Shown here piece after piece: positions 1 through 7,603 of a DNA stretch of 64,000 nucleotides. Every line of letters starts with the position of its first letter. The stretch's first letter is position 1. The position numbers and the translations under genes are program-made. The notes under the pieces were generated by a model. The model had not been told where the DNA came from and searched no databases. It was given only the letters and a program-made list of their open reading frames with translations. Source of the DNA: Sulfobacillus thermosulfidooxidans (GTDB taxonomy: Bacteria > Bacillota > Sulfobacillia > Sulfobacillales > Sulfobacillaceae); contig NZ_LGRO01000001.1 in NCBI RefSeq assembly GCF_001280565.1, forward strand, positions 3,131,504 to 3,195,503, given 5' to 3'.

Positions 1-2
1 AA

Positions 3-836
3 GAGTTTTTACGGAGTATTCAGGATGAGGGTTTACTGAAGCAAGTGAGTTCACTTCTCAGTCTCACGCAAGGTGGTTTGTATTTAGCAATTGATGATCA
101 TGATGCAATTGTCGGGACAGCGGTCATTACGTTGCCGAAAAGGCACGAGGCATATCTTGGTCATGTCAGACTGGCATCCCCCAATCAAGATCGGGAGACA
201 TTAAAAGACTTTGCATCCTTCCAACTCGAAGAAGCACGAAAATTGGGTGCTCATGTCATACGCGCTTTAGCCAGTGAAAAGGACCAATTGTGGGCTGCTG
301 TTTTACAGGAAGAGTCTGAATTTAAACCAGTAGAAAAATGGGTCGTGGGAAGCTTTGAAGGATTTCAAGCTCCTGATGTTCCGCCCCTCGAAGCGGGGCC
401 GGCCTGGGCGGTTGATAAAGAACGGATTCGAGAATTTATGGATCAAGTGACGAATCCTCTATGGGCCGAGAATGATCTACATATTCCGAGTTCCCTTGAA
501 CCGCAAGATTTAGAAAACCAATTTGAAGTGGGCGGCGTTGCGGTGGCCCCTCAAGATGGACGGCTGACCGTGGATTCTTTAGCCCTATACCGGGTGCGTA
601 ATACCGATGCCATCGATATTAAATATTTTCGGAGCCACGGCCATTATCTTCGTCAACTTCTTGATTATTTGTGGCTGGAAGCGCGTGCCTGGGGTGTGTC
701 GAAAATGCGAGTTGGCTTGAATGAACAAACGGCATCCCAAATTGCTGATGCATTGCAAATTCCCATTCAGGTCGAATGGACAGGGAGTATTTTGGTCCAT
801 TACATTAATCATGGACTGCAAGCGGCATCTGTATGA
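3..836 (+). CDS. GNAT-family N-acetyltransferase-like protein, 5' end outside window
   Basis: The reading frame is open to the left edge of the window, so the gene is cut off; the first internal start is GTG at 45, but the residues before it (EFLRSIQDEGLLKQ) look like real protein. It contains the GNAT-like strand LYLAIDDHDAIVGTAVI and a second GNAT-like half near the C-terminus (YLRQLLDYLWLEARAWGV), suggesting a tandem or divergent acetyltransferase. The substrate is not predictable. The stop overlaps the next start by 4 bases (ATGA), implying translational coupling with the membrane glycosyltransferase downstream. Family call is moderate; only the GNAT-like pattern is visible. Confidence 0.6.
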   Translation, partial: EFLRSIQDEGLLKQVSSLLSLTQGGLYLAIDDHDAIVGTAVITLPKRHEAYLGHVRLASPNQDRETLKDFASFQLEEARKLGAHVIRALASEKDQLWAAVLQEESEFKPVEKWVVGSFEGFQAPDVPPLEAGPAWAVDKERIREFMDQVTNPLWAENDLHIPSSLEPQDLENQFEVGGVAVAPQDGRLTVDSLALYRVRNTDAIDIKYFRSHGHYLRQLLDYLWLEARAWGVSKMRVGLNEQTASQIADALQIPIQVEWTGSILVHYINHGLQAASV

Positions 837-1993
837 TTCTTAATCGGTTTCAGGGATGGAAAGAGGCTTGGTGGCCTGACAAAGAGTCGGCTAAAGAGCT
901 GTTTCAAATCTTAGTGTTTAGCCGTATTGCGTTAATCGTGGCGGGATGGATAGGACTGGCCCGGCTACCGTGGAAGTACTATTCTCCCACGTTTAACGTG
1001 ACGACCAATCCTATTCTGTTGATGTGGATTCGGTGGGATGGCTTGTGGTATACAGGTATTGCGATCCATGGCTACTGGTTTCAGGCTCTAGCCTTTTTCC
1101 CCCTCTATCCGCTTCTCACGGCGTTATTACACTGGATTACGTTTCTTCCGGTTTATGTTACCGCCTTGATCGTATCGAATTTGGGACTAATAGGTTTTAC
1201 AATAAGCTTTTATGGATTGGTTCGCGATCTCTACGGTGATGATTTAGCGAAGCGCGCTGTGTGGATTGCCATTATGTTTCCCACTGCTTTTTTTATGTCG
1301 GCGGCCTATACCGAAGGCCTTTACATGTTTTTGAGCACGACCGTGTTTTGGTTGGCTTACCGAAAAAAATTTTGGGCGGCAGGAATTTTTGGGATGTTAG
1401 CAGCACTCACCCGCAATGAAGGCGCGTTTACGGTCATTCCAATTTTATGGTCCTATTATCAAAGTTATGGATGGACAATTAAAAAAGCCTTGTGGAGTGT
1501 ACTCTTGGTTCCCGCAGGCATTGTGGCGTTCATGATCTACCAATGGCGGGATTTTGGCTCTCCTTTAGCATTTATCGCCGCTCAATCCTATTGGGGCCGT
1601 CAAATCACATGGCCATGGGTGGGAATATTTTTGGCAATAAAGACCATTTGGCACGGTAGTCCATTGCAGCCGAGCACAATTCTCAGTATGATAGATTTAT
1701 GTGCCGCGCTTGTTTTTATGATCTTGTGGATTTTTGCGTGGCGGCGAAAGTTTCCTGTTGACTGGTTAGCATATTGGGGTATCCTGTTGCTGATTGATAT
1801 TTCAGCACCGGATATTCACGGGAGAAGTCCGTTATTATCGATGTCACGGCTTGTGCTGATATTGTTTCCCGGCTTTGTGATGCTGGGTATACTAGCAAAG
1901 CATGAGAGTTGGAATCGATTTTTTCATTGGCTTCTCCCCATGTTGCAGGTGACATTCTTTTTGATCTTTGCAACATGGCATTGGATTGCATAA
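833..1993 (+). CDS. PIG-V-like (GT-C) integral membrane mannosyltransferase
   Basis: 386 residues with about nine or ten hydrophobic segments. The first lumenal/periplasmic-type loop carries WIRWDGLWYTGIAIHGYW followed by AFFPLYPLL, the pattern seen in bacterial proteins related to PIG-V (Mannosyl_trans2), GT-C fold enzymes that take a sugar from a polyprenyl-phosphate donor outside the membrane. It sits directly upstream of a polyprenol-phosphate mannose synthase and a GtrA protein, so a donor made by the synthase and used by this enzyme is a reasonable inference. The acceptor (protein, lipid or wall polymer) is unknown. Start overlaps the upstream stop by 4 bases and lacks a strong ribosome site. 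Confidence 0.72.
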   Translation: MILNRFQGWKEAWWPDKESAKELFQILVFSRIALIVAGWIGLARLPWKYYSPTFNVTTNPILLMWIRWDGLWYTGIAIHGYWFQALAFFPLYPLLTALLHWITFLPVYVTALIVSNLGLIGFTISFYGLVRDLYGDDLAKRAVWIAIMFPTAFFMSAAYTEGLYMFLSTTVFWLAYRKKFWAAGIFGMLAALTRNEGAFTVIPILWSYYQSYGWTIKKALWSVLLVPAGIVAFMIYQWRDFGSPLAFIAAQSYWGRQITWPWVGIFLAIKTIWHGSPLQPSTILSMIDLCAALVFMILWIFAWRRKFPVDWLAYWGILLLIDISAPDIHGRSPLLSMSRLVLILFPGFVMLGILAKHESWNRFFHWLLPMLQVTFFLIFATWHWIA

Positions 1994-2012
1994 TACTCAA
2001 GGAGGCTAATGC

Positions 2013-2762
2013 ATGCGTGCCTTAGTGATTCTTCCCACCTACAATGAGTTGGGAAATCTCGGACCGTTGGTAGATTCGATTATCGAACAAGGTGAGATGT
2101 TTGACGTCTTGATTATTGATGACGGGTCTCCTGATGGTACGGGATTATTAGCCGATCACTTAAAAACGGTTTATCCCAACCGTGTGGAAGTGATTCACCG
2201 TCAAGGCAAGCTCGGGTTGGCGACGGCGTATCTAACGGGATTTCGATTTGGATTAAACAAGGGATATGACTATATGTTTGAAATGGACGCGGATTTTTCT
2301 CATAACCCGCGTTATCTACCCCAATTTATCGAGACCATGCTGCGTGAAAAAGCTGATGTGGTTTTAGGATCGCGTTATGTTCAAGGTGGAGGCGTAACTC
2401 GCTGGCCGTGGTATCGCAAGGTGATTTCCCGCGGCGGATCACTCTATGCGGGACTCGTTTTAGGGGTCAACGTGAAGGATTTGACCGGAGGGTTTAAATG
2501 CTTTAGCAGGCGCGTTCTCGAATCGATTAATCTTGAAACCATTGAATCCACAGGCTATGGATTTCAAATTGAAATGACCTACCGGGCGCTGAAAGCAGGA
2601 TTCAAGGTGGTTGAGATGCCAATTATTTTTGAAGAACGTCGGGAAGGCAAGAGTAAGATGTCTCCCGGTATTTTTATGGAAGCGTTATGGATGGTGGGAA
2701 AACTTCGCATTCAAAGCGGTCTTGAAGGAGAGCATCATCCGGCCGGAGAACGGCTGCGTTAA
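2013..2762 (+). CDS. Polyprenol-phosphate mannosyltransferase (dolichol-P-mannose synthase-like, GT2)
   Basis: 249 residues. N-terminal GT-A fold motifs: VILPTYNELGNLG, VLIIDDGSPDGTG and the metal-binding stretch MDADFSHNP, all typical of DPM1/Ppm1-type GT2 enzymes that transfer a hexose from a nucleotide sugar to polyprenyl phosphate at the cytoplasmic face. There is no C-terminal membrane domain, so it is the soluble DPM1-like form; the GtrA protein next door could supply the membrane component. A good AAGGAGG site lies at 2000-2006. Mannose versus glucose specificity cannot be read from the sequence. Confidence 0.82.
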   Translation: MRALVILPTYNELGNLGPLVDSIIEQGEMFDVLIIDDGSPDGTGLLADHLKTVYPNRVEVIHRQGKLGLATAYLTGFRFGLNKGYDYMFEMDADFSHNPRYLPQFIETMLREKADVVLGSRYVQGGGVTRWPWYRKVISRGGSLYAGLVLGVNVKDLTGGFKCFSRRVLESINLETIESTGYGFQIEMTYRALKAGFKVVEMPIIFEERREGKSKMSPGIFMEALWMVGKLRIQSGLEGEHHPAGERLR

Positions 2763-2767
2763 ATTCT

Positions 2768-3241
2768 ATGATAATGAAATATCGGCAATTAATTGACCGG
2801 ATGCTTCGATATGGCATCATAGGAGTCAGTGGTGTTGGCGTCAATTTAGGTGTGTTGACGATTTTACACCACCTTTGGCCGTTGCAAGCAACTCTGACTT
2901 ATGTCATAGCCGTCGAAGCATCTATCATTAGCAATTATGTCTTAAATGCGTGGTTTACATTCAAAGCCCGGGTCCATTTTGCCGGTTTGATGCGATATAA
3001 TGTGGTTTCCGCCGGCGGATTAATTGTTCAGACAGCGATTTACAAGCTGTTACTCATGCAACACCTGAATTATATCGTGGCGGATCTCATTGCGATTCCT
3101 TTTGGTACAATCATTGGATTTATCTTGTCGAACGTTTGGGTTTTTCGGGGACGGGAGGGCTTATCCTCACATGACCAAGTCAACAACCCGGTTACCGGGG
3201 CCCCAGCCAGCCCCCCTGGACGCCCTGGAGGCCGTCGTTGA
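2768..3241 (+). CDS. GtrA-family membrane protein
   Basis: 157 residues with four hydrophobic segments and the GtrA signatures RYGIIGVSGVGVNLGV and SNYVLNAWFTFK. GtrA proteins accompany polyprenyl-phosphate sugar synthases and are thought to help translocate the lipid-linked sugar. It begins 5 bases after the synthase stop with ATG-ATA-ATG and no clear ribosome site. Its last 24 codons overlap the start of the next gene in another frame over 71 bases, giving an unusual Pro/Gly/Arg-rich tail (ASPPGRPGGRR) that is probably a by-product of the overlap. Confidence 0.8.
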   Translation: MIMKYRQLIDRMLRYGIIGVSGVGVNLGVLTILHHLWPLQATLTYVIAVEASIISNYVLNAWFTFKARVHFAGLMRYNVVSAGGLIVQTAIYKLLLMQHLNYIVADLIAIPFGTIIGFILSNVWVFRGREGLSSHDQVNNPVTGAPASPPGRPGGRR

Positions 3242-3962
3242 GGCAGGGCTGGCTATGCTGACTAGTGGCGCTGAAGTATCCCGTGTCGAAGACACGATGG
3301 TGCGTCTCGCGCAGGCTTACCGAATTGAGCCGGTCGACGTTGTGGCAATGCCGACAGCGTTATTTGTCGCGGGACCCGATGGCCGCAGTTTGGTGAAACG
3401 AGTGCGGCGACGTTCGGTCAATTTGGCTGTCGTCGCCGAAATCAACCAATTGTCACGAGATGTGGCAAAAAATCCGATTCCGCTTAGCGAATTTCGGGAA
3501 CAACTAGAAAAAGCCAAGCAACGGGCGATCTATCCACCCTGGTCGAGTATTTTGTTTGCGGCCGGGGCAGCTGGTCTTATTAGCCAGTTAATGGGCGGTC
3601 ACTTGATTGATGTGTTGCCGGCTGCTGTTAGTGGGGGATTGACCCAATTAACTCGGCGCACCTTATTTAAGACCCAAATTCCTGGCAGTCTTAGCGATTT
3701 ATTGTCCGCGGCCGTGGCGACACTTCCGGCCTTATTTCTGGCGCGGTTTCATTCCTTCCAACCGGGGGCCATTCTTGTTGGCGGCATTATGGTATTAACA
3801 CCGGGATTACTCTTTACCACGGCAGTGCGTGACGGGATCACAGGAGATTTAGTGTCGGCGGTTAGCCGCCTGCTTGAAGCCTTGCTCATTGGAGGAGCCG
3901 TGGCAGCAGGGGCGAGTTTGCCCTTGTATATTTATCTGCACCTAGGAGGGCGCTGGCCGTGA
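3171..3962 (+). CDS. Threonine/serine exporter, large subunit (ThrE N-terminal domain, DUF1212)
   Basis: 263 residues from ATG 3171, preceded by GGGAGGG at 3153-3159; the longer open frame from 3090 is inside gtrA and rejected as start. The soluble N-terminal half contains AGLAMLTSGAEVSRVEDTM and PTALFV, standard in the DUF1212/ThrE family; the C-terminal half has about five hydrophobic helices. In this split form the protein works with a small DUF3815 membrane partner, encoded immediately downstream with a 4-base overlap. Substrate assignment (Thr/Ser) is from the family only. Confidence 0.82.
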   Translation: MTKSTTRLPGPQPAPLDALEAVVEAGLAMLTSGAEVSRVEDTMVRLAQAYRIEPVDVVAMPTALFVAGPDGRSLVKRVRRRSVNLAVVAEINQLSRDVAKNPIPLSEFREQLEKAKQRAIYPPWSSILFAAGAAGLISQLMGGHLIDVLPAAVSGGLTQLTRRTLFKTQIPGSLSDLLSAAVATLPALFLARFHSFQPGAILVGGIMVLTPGLLFTTAVRDGITGDLVSAVSRLLEALLIGGAVAAGASLPLYIYLHLGGRWP

Positions 3963-4399
3963 TTCAGCAAGCCCTATTTGCAGCGTTGACCACGATAGCT
4001 TTTGGCTTTTTATATCAGGTCCGAACGTCCTTGTTATGGATTGCGGGAGTGATTGGGGCCTTAGCGTGGATGGCTTCTCTTACGGTGAGTCTCATCCCGG
4101 GAGCAGGTCTTTTAGGAGACTTCGTCGGAGCTTTTGTAGTGGGCAGTTTGGCTGAAGTAGCAGCCCTGTGGAAAAAGCAGCCGGTAACCATTTTTGTGGT
4201 GCCTGCCATTATTTCCTTCGTGCCCGGATATATGGTCTATGAAAGTATGGTGGCATTTCTCAAAAATCATTTTAATCAAGGACTGCGCTTTAGTTTAACC
4301 GCTATTTTTTCTGCGGCGGCGCTATCATTAGGCCTGGCCCTCGCAACCGCCCTTTTGCGCCCGTTACTGCGTCCCCACCATCCTTTTAGTTCTCATTAG
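3959..4399 (+). CDS. Threonine/serine exporter, small subunit (DUF3815)
   Basis: 146 residues, four or five transmembrane helices, GTG start overlapping the upstream stop (GTGA). The segments PGAGLLGDFVGAFVVGSLAE and VVPAIISFVPGYMVYESM match the DUF3815 half of split ThrE exporters, here following its expected partner. The 3' end overlaps the 3' end of the convergent fur-family gene by 14 bases, so there is no separate terminator between them. Confidence 0.8.
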   Translation: MIQQALFAALTTIAFGFLYQVRTSLLWIAGVIGALAWMASLTVSLIPGAGLLGDFVGAFVVGSLAEVAALWKKQPVTIFVVPAIISFVPGYMVYESMVAFLKNHFNQGLRFSLTAIFSAAALSLGLALATALLRPLLRPHHPFSSH

Positions 4400-4841
4400 A
4401 GGTATTATCCTTCTCTTTGGCTTGGCAGGCGGGGCATAAGCCATGAATCTCCAAATCATGGTAAAGAATCTTATAGCCATAAGGTTCCACAATTTCATCC
4501 ACACGCTGTTCGAGACGACAGTTATTGAGATCCACGACTTGATTACAACCTACGCAGACAAGATGGTGATGATGATGGCGGAACGGCGGAATCAATTCAT
4601 AGCCGACAGAACCGTGGCCAATCAGCACAGGATGAACGATACCAATGGCGGTAAACAACTCAAGAATCCGGTAGACCGTGGTTTGGTTGATGCCAGTGGA
4701 TTGGATTTCTTCAACAACCGTCGAAATGGGCAAAGGAAATGGACTGGATTCCAGTAACCGGTAGACATGTAAACGGTCCGGAGTTACCCGGAATCCCCGC
4801 TCCCGCAATGTTTCTTGGAATAATTCTTCGTGATTTGCCAT
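4386..4841 (-). CDS. Fur-family metal-responsive transcriptional regulator
   Basis: 151 residues. Winged helix at about 10-75 (RVTPDRLHVYRLLESS, NQTTVYRILELF); dimerisation/metal domain with the run HHHHH followed by CVGC and, near the C-terminus, CPAC, the two CxxC pairs of the structural zinc site. The ATG at 4841 is chosen because GGAGG lies just before it; an ATG at 4850 and a longer frame to 4862 begin within or upstream of that site. Fur, Zur and PerR subtypes cannot be separated with confidence. The gene stands alone, convergent with the exporter genes. Confidence 0.85.
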   Translation of the reverse strand: MANHEELFQETLRERGFRVTPDRLHVYRLLESSPFPLPISTVVEEIQSTGINQTTVYRILELFTAIGIVHPVLIGHGSVGYELIPPFRHHHHHLVCVGCNQVVDLNNCRLEQRVDEIVEPYGYKILYHDLEIHGLCPACQAKEKDNTSNEN

Positions 4842-4903
4842 GCTGGCCTCCATATCGTTCAATATTATGTTCGCTTTTCACGTAAAAGGCAAGGAAGATA
4901 TGG

Positions 4904-5197
4904 CTATTCCTTCTTGGGGAGCAATCCTTGGTGTTGTAAGGCCTCCAACACTTGATCCGGTTGTTGGCTAATGACAAAAATCTCTTGTGCCGCGCCACTG
5001 GAACGCCCGATTAATTTTAACCCACTTGGGGTAAAGTACTGGAATGACAACCCCATCTGACTGCCTGATTTGGGTTTAATGGTACCGGGAATGACACCAT
5101 CGACCGAGGGGAGGGACGACAAAAAGCGTAAGTGAGGCTCCAGCTCCCGAAGAACGTGGTGCTGTCGCTTCACTTTGGATTGTCGGTATTTAGCCAT
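4904..5197 (-). CDS. DUF2103-like small protein
   Basis: 97 residues from ATG 5197 (preceded by GGGCAGGA); a TTG 39 bases upstream would add 13 residues. It begins MAKYRQSKVKRQHHVLREL and continues with LPSVDGVIPGTIKP and LKLIGRSSGAAQEIFV, a pattern resembling the DUF2103 proteins, described as predicted metal-binding but without known function. Strongly basic N-terminus, mixed alpha/beta look, no membrane segment. It is transcribed divergently from the Nudix gene and sits upstream of the Fur-family gene on the same strand; co-transcription is possible. Confidence 0.55.
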   Translation of the reverse strand: MAKYRQSKVKRQHHVLRELEPHLRFLSSLPSVDGVIPGTIKPKSGSQMGLSFQYFTPSGLKLIGRSSGAAQEIFVISQQPDQVLEALQHQGLLPKKE

Positions 5198-5318
5198 ATG
5201 AAATCCTGCCCTTCTTAATACCCTCAATGGTATCAAATTCGTGCGGCGAATCCAAATCAGGAATCATATCCCCAATGCGGGGAATTGCAGGAAAACTCAT
5301 GAAAAGGAGAGATGGATC

Positions 5319-5834
5319 ATTCGTCCCCAATTTTGCAGTTACTGCCAGGGCGTCTTGCAATGGATGCGGCTCGATCAAAAACGGCGTTTAGTCTGTCAGC
5401 AATGTGGCCGCGTGCATTATCTTGACCCTCGATTAGCTGTTGCTATCTTGTTATATGGGCCCAAGCCTGTCATCTATTTAGCCAAACGCCTTGTTGAACC
5501 GGGATGGGGACAATGGATCATGCCTGGAGGTTATGTGGAACCGGGAGAGGATTTAAGCCGTGCCTGTTCACGAGAACTGCAAGAAGAACTGCATCTGTCA
5601 GCCGGCCCTATGCGTTTGATCGGGATTTACTTAGATCATCCCAATACGTTTACGGCCGTTTTCAGTTCCCCCCTGATTCATGGTGCAGAATTTTTCGGAA
5701 GTGCTGAAATCTCGGCTTTACAGCCCTTTGCTTGGCCAGATATTCCATGGAGTCACCTCTACTTTACATCTACGCATCAAGCGATCCGGGACTTTGTGGC
5801 CGAATATTTATGGCAAGACGCACGTCACGAATAA
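5319..5834 (+). CDS. Nudix hydrolase with N-terminal zinc ribbon
   Basis: About 171 residues. An N-terminal CSYC...CQQC pair gives a zinc ribbon of the type found in NudC-like and related Nudix proteins. The Nudix box is GGYVEPGEDLSRACSREL plus QEEL, with all three catalytic acidic residues present and His where Gly usually stands near the end. Substrate (nucleotide, NADH or other diphosphate) is unknown. The start is uncertain: an AAGGAGA site at 5304-5310 is ideally spaced only for ATT 5319 (or ATC 5316) in this frame; the only conventional in-frame start is GTG 5241, which ignores that site. Confidence 0.75.
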   Translation: MRPQFCSYCQGVLQWMRLDQKRRLVCQQCGRVHYLDPRLAVAILLYGPKPVIYLAKRLVEPGWGQWIMPGGYVEPGEDLSRACSRELQEELHLSAGPMRLIGIYLDHPNTFTAVFSSPLIHGAEFFGSAEISALQPFAWPDIPWSHLYFTSTHQAIRDFVAEYLWQDARHE

Positions 5835-5871
5835 AAAACCCACCCCGCTTTACGGTTTGCTGCGGCGTGGG
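5833..5871 (-). terminator. Rho-independent terminator of minC
   Basis: Read on the minus strand, a GC-rich stem (CCCACGCCGC pairing with GCGGGGTGGG, one mismatch) is followed directly by a run of six T. It lies between the convergent Nudix and minC genes and is oriented to stop minC transcription. Confidence 0.75.
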
Positions 5872-5888
5872 CCATGGTTGTTTGGGTG

Positions 5889-6554
5889 TTAATGGGACAA
5901 ATGCGAAGCGCGGCGCTCCATCCGCCGGTTTTTGGATTCCAGGGTCACCACTTCGGGTAAACGGACATCATCCCAGCTTTGGACCACAACCGTACCCTCT
6001 TCAATATGGGCATATTCGGGTTTTTCGCCGTGCCCATCGCCTAGCGCCATCACATCGCCAATTTTAATTTGGGCGGGCTGCAAACGCAGCGCATAGATAT
6101 GGCGGGACCGGTCCTGGGGTTGGCCGGCGTATATGGTTCCCCGAAGCCAGCCAAACACCATGACGTCTCCGGAAGCGATAATGGTGGCACCCGGATTGAC
6201 ATCGCCAATCACGATGATATCGCCTTGATGCATAATTTGTTGCCCTGAACGAACCGTATGACGCACAATGAGTGGCGGCGACGCCGGCTTTTTTGCTTCC
6301 AGTGGAATCACGCTGGAGGGATCGGTTTGGATAATGCCTTTCAGTGTTAGATTGGGAAATGTTGAAAAAACTTCGGCGACACGCTGGAAGAGCGAAGGGG
6401 TCAGAGGTAAATTGACTTCGAGATAAATGGCCGCTGTGCCGAGAAAGTTATGACGCGCATTTAATGTTTTGACAAGATCATCCACCAGGCCGTCTTCATT
6501 GCTTAAATCCGTGGCTAAAAGATGTAGCCCCCGGCGATCGCCCTTTAGTTCCAT
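5889..6554 (-). CDS. minC: Septum site-determining protein MinC
   Basis: 221 residues from ATG 6554, which has GGAGGG 7 bases upstream; the open frame runs on to 6689 but nothing there resembles MinC. N-terminal domain begins ELKGDRRGLHLL; after a Lys/Pro-rich linker the C-terminal beta-helix domain has HTVRSGQQIMHQGDIIVIGD, NPGATIIASGDV and FGWLRGTIYAG, diagnostic of MinC_C. MinC blocks FtsZ polymerisation near poles and normally needs MinD, yet no minD is adjacent. The C-terminus ends with a basic tail (NRRMERRASHL). Confidence in family is high; the partner must be elsewhere. Confidence 0.85.
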   Translation of the reverse strand: MELKGDRRGLHLLATDLSNEDGLVDDLVKTLNARHNFLGTAAIYLEVNLPLTPSLFQRVAEVFSTFPNLTLKGIIQTDPSSVIPLEAKKPASPPLIVRHTVRSGQQIMHQGDIIVIGDVNPGATIIASGDVMVFGWLRGTIYAGQPQDRSRHIYALRLQPAQIKIGDVMALGDGHGEKPEYAHIEEGTVVVQSWDDVRLPEVVTLESKNRRMERRASHLSH

Positions 6555-6847
6555 TCCTGTTCCCTCCATAAGAAAAATACCCTGCAATTTACCGTTTAAA
6601 TGAAAAGGTGCCATTTCAGATTTAAGGAAAAGAGCTTGATATTTCCCGCTGTTGTCTACCGTTCTTACACGATTCGTCATGATGCACATTCTTGGACAAC
6701 ACGTTCCGAGTCAGGGCGGGAGTCTTTGCCCGTTCACGATCAATTATCATCACATTCCACTTTGACTCGGCAAAATCCTGCCTCTTTATCCTATAATTTT
6801 TCGACAGGCAGAACAATGTCAGCATAGGAGAATTTCTTGCAATGAGT
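6555..6847. other. Intergenic region upstream of minC
   Basis: No protein-like frame found. It must contain the minC promoter, but no clean -35/-10 pair was identified. A TGTCGAA heptamer (Spo0A-box core) is present on the minus strand at about 6799-6805, roughly 245 bases before minC; one 7-mer is weak evidence, since several are expected by chance in 64 kb. Confidence 0.4.
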
Positions 6848-7603
6848 TTAAAACCCTTTAGGGCCGGGAGAAAGATAAGAGATTACGCCATCAGTTGTAA
6901 TTTCTTTAGCTCCAACAATCCATCCCTGCTTTAACTTGGCCTCCGCCTCCAATGAGCTGATCGGTTGACGATTCGACAAAAGATAATAATGATGTCTCAT
7001 TGTCTTGGCTTGTTGATCGACTGCGGAGGCAGGAAGAGGAAGTGAGTGCCAGTGTGGTACATGACTTTGTACCTCGTCGAGATGACAGAGATGCCATGAG
7101 CATGCAAGCTGGTATTGGCTGATCCATTCCTGCAGTCGTTTTAATCTCAGTGGGCCTCCCGTGGCGATAATCCAGAGCGCAAAATGGGGGTTCGTGACGG
7201 CTTCCAAACGGTAGGCTGTTAATTTGCTTCGCCACTGTTTGGCGGTTTCTTTTCCAGTATCCATTTCAAGGAGAACCGGATAAGGATAGAGGGGGAGTTG
7301 AATCACGGCATCAGGACATAGGCGGTAATAGCTGCCGGCAAATTGCCATGACATAATCTTGGGATAGAGACGGATATAACTTTCACTCACTAAGTACCTG
7401 TGGCGTTCATGTGCACCGCGGTGAAATTTGTCACGTTGCCACAGCGCGTTATGAAAGACAATGACGTCTTGAGGAGCTATGTCTTTGGTCACGACAAGTC
7501 CGAAATGACGTTTGGCCTGTTCGAACGATAAATAGCCAGTATTGTCAATCACCTGTTGCCAGGATAGGGGCTTTTGATCCGGTGTGATGGGCGGTGTTGT
7601 CAT
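6848..7603 (-). CDS. Replication-relaxation family protein (PF13814-like)
   Basis: 251 residues, no membrane segment. N-terminal part resembles a winged-helix unit (YLSFEQAKRHFGLVV); the central part PDAVIQLPLYPYPVLLEMDTGKETAKQW followed by KLTAYR resembles the conserved acidic core of replication-relaxation proteins, which accompany coupling ATPases in Firmicute conjugative elements and have a nuclease-like core. It overlaps the upstream coupling-ATPase gene by 4 bases, so the two are co-translated. No relaxase or other conjugation gene is nearby. Family assignment rests on the motif and the partner gene. Confidence 0.6.
   Translation of the reverse strand: MTTPPITPDQKPLSWQQVIDNTGYLSFEQAKRHFGLVVTKDIAPQDVIVFHNALWQRDKFHRGAHERHRYLVSESYIRLYPKIMSWQFAGSYYRLCPDAVIQLPLYPYPVLLEMDTGKETAKQWRSKLTAYRLEAVTNPHFALWIIATGGPLRLKRLQEWISQYQLACSWHLCHLDEVQSHVPHWHSLPLPASAVDQQAKTMRHHYYLLSNRQPISSLEAEAKLKQGWIVGAKEITTDGVISYLSPGPKGF

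Noticed and set aside
6799..6805. Spo0A box before minC
   Set aside because: A single TGTCGAA at about 245 bases upstream is expected several times by chance in a window of this size.
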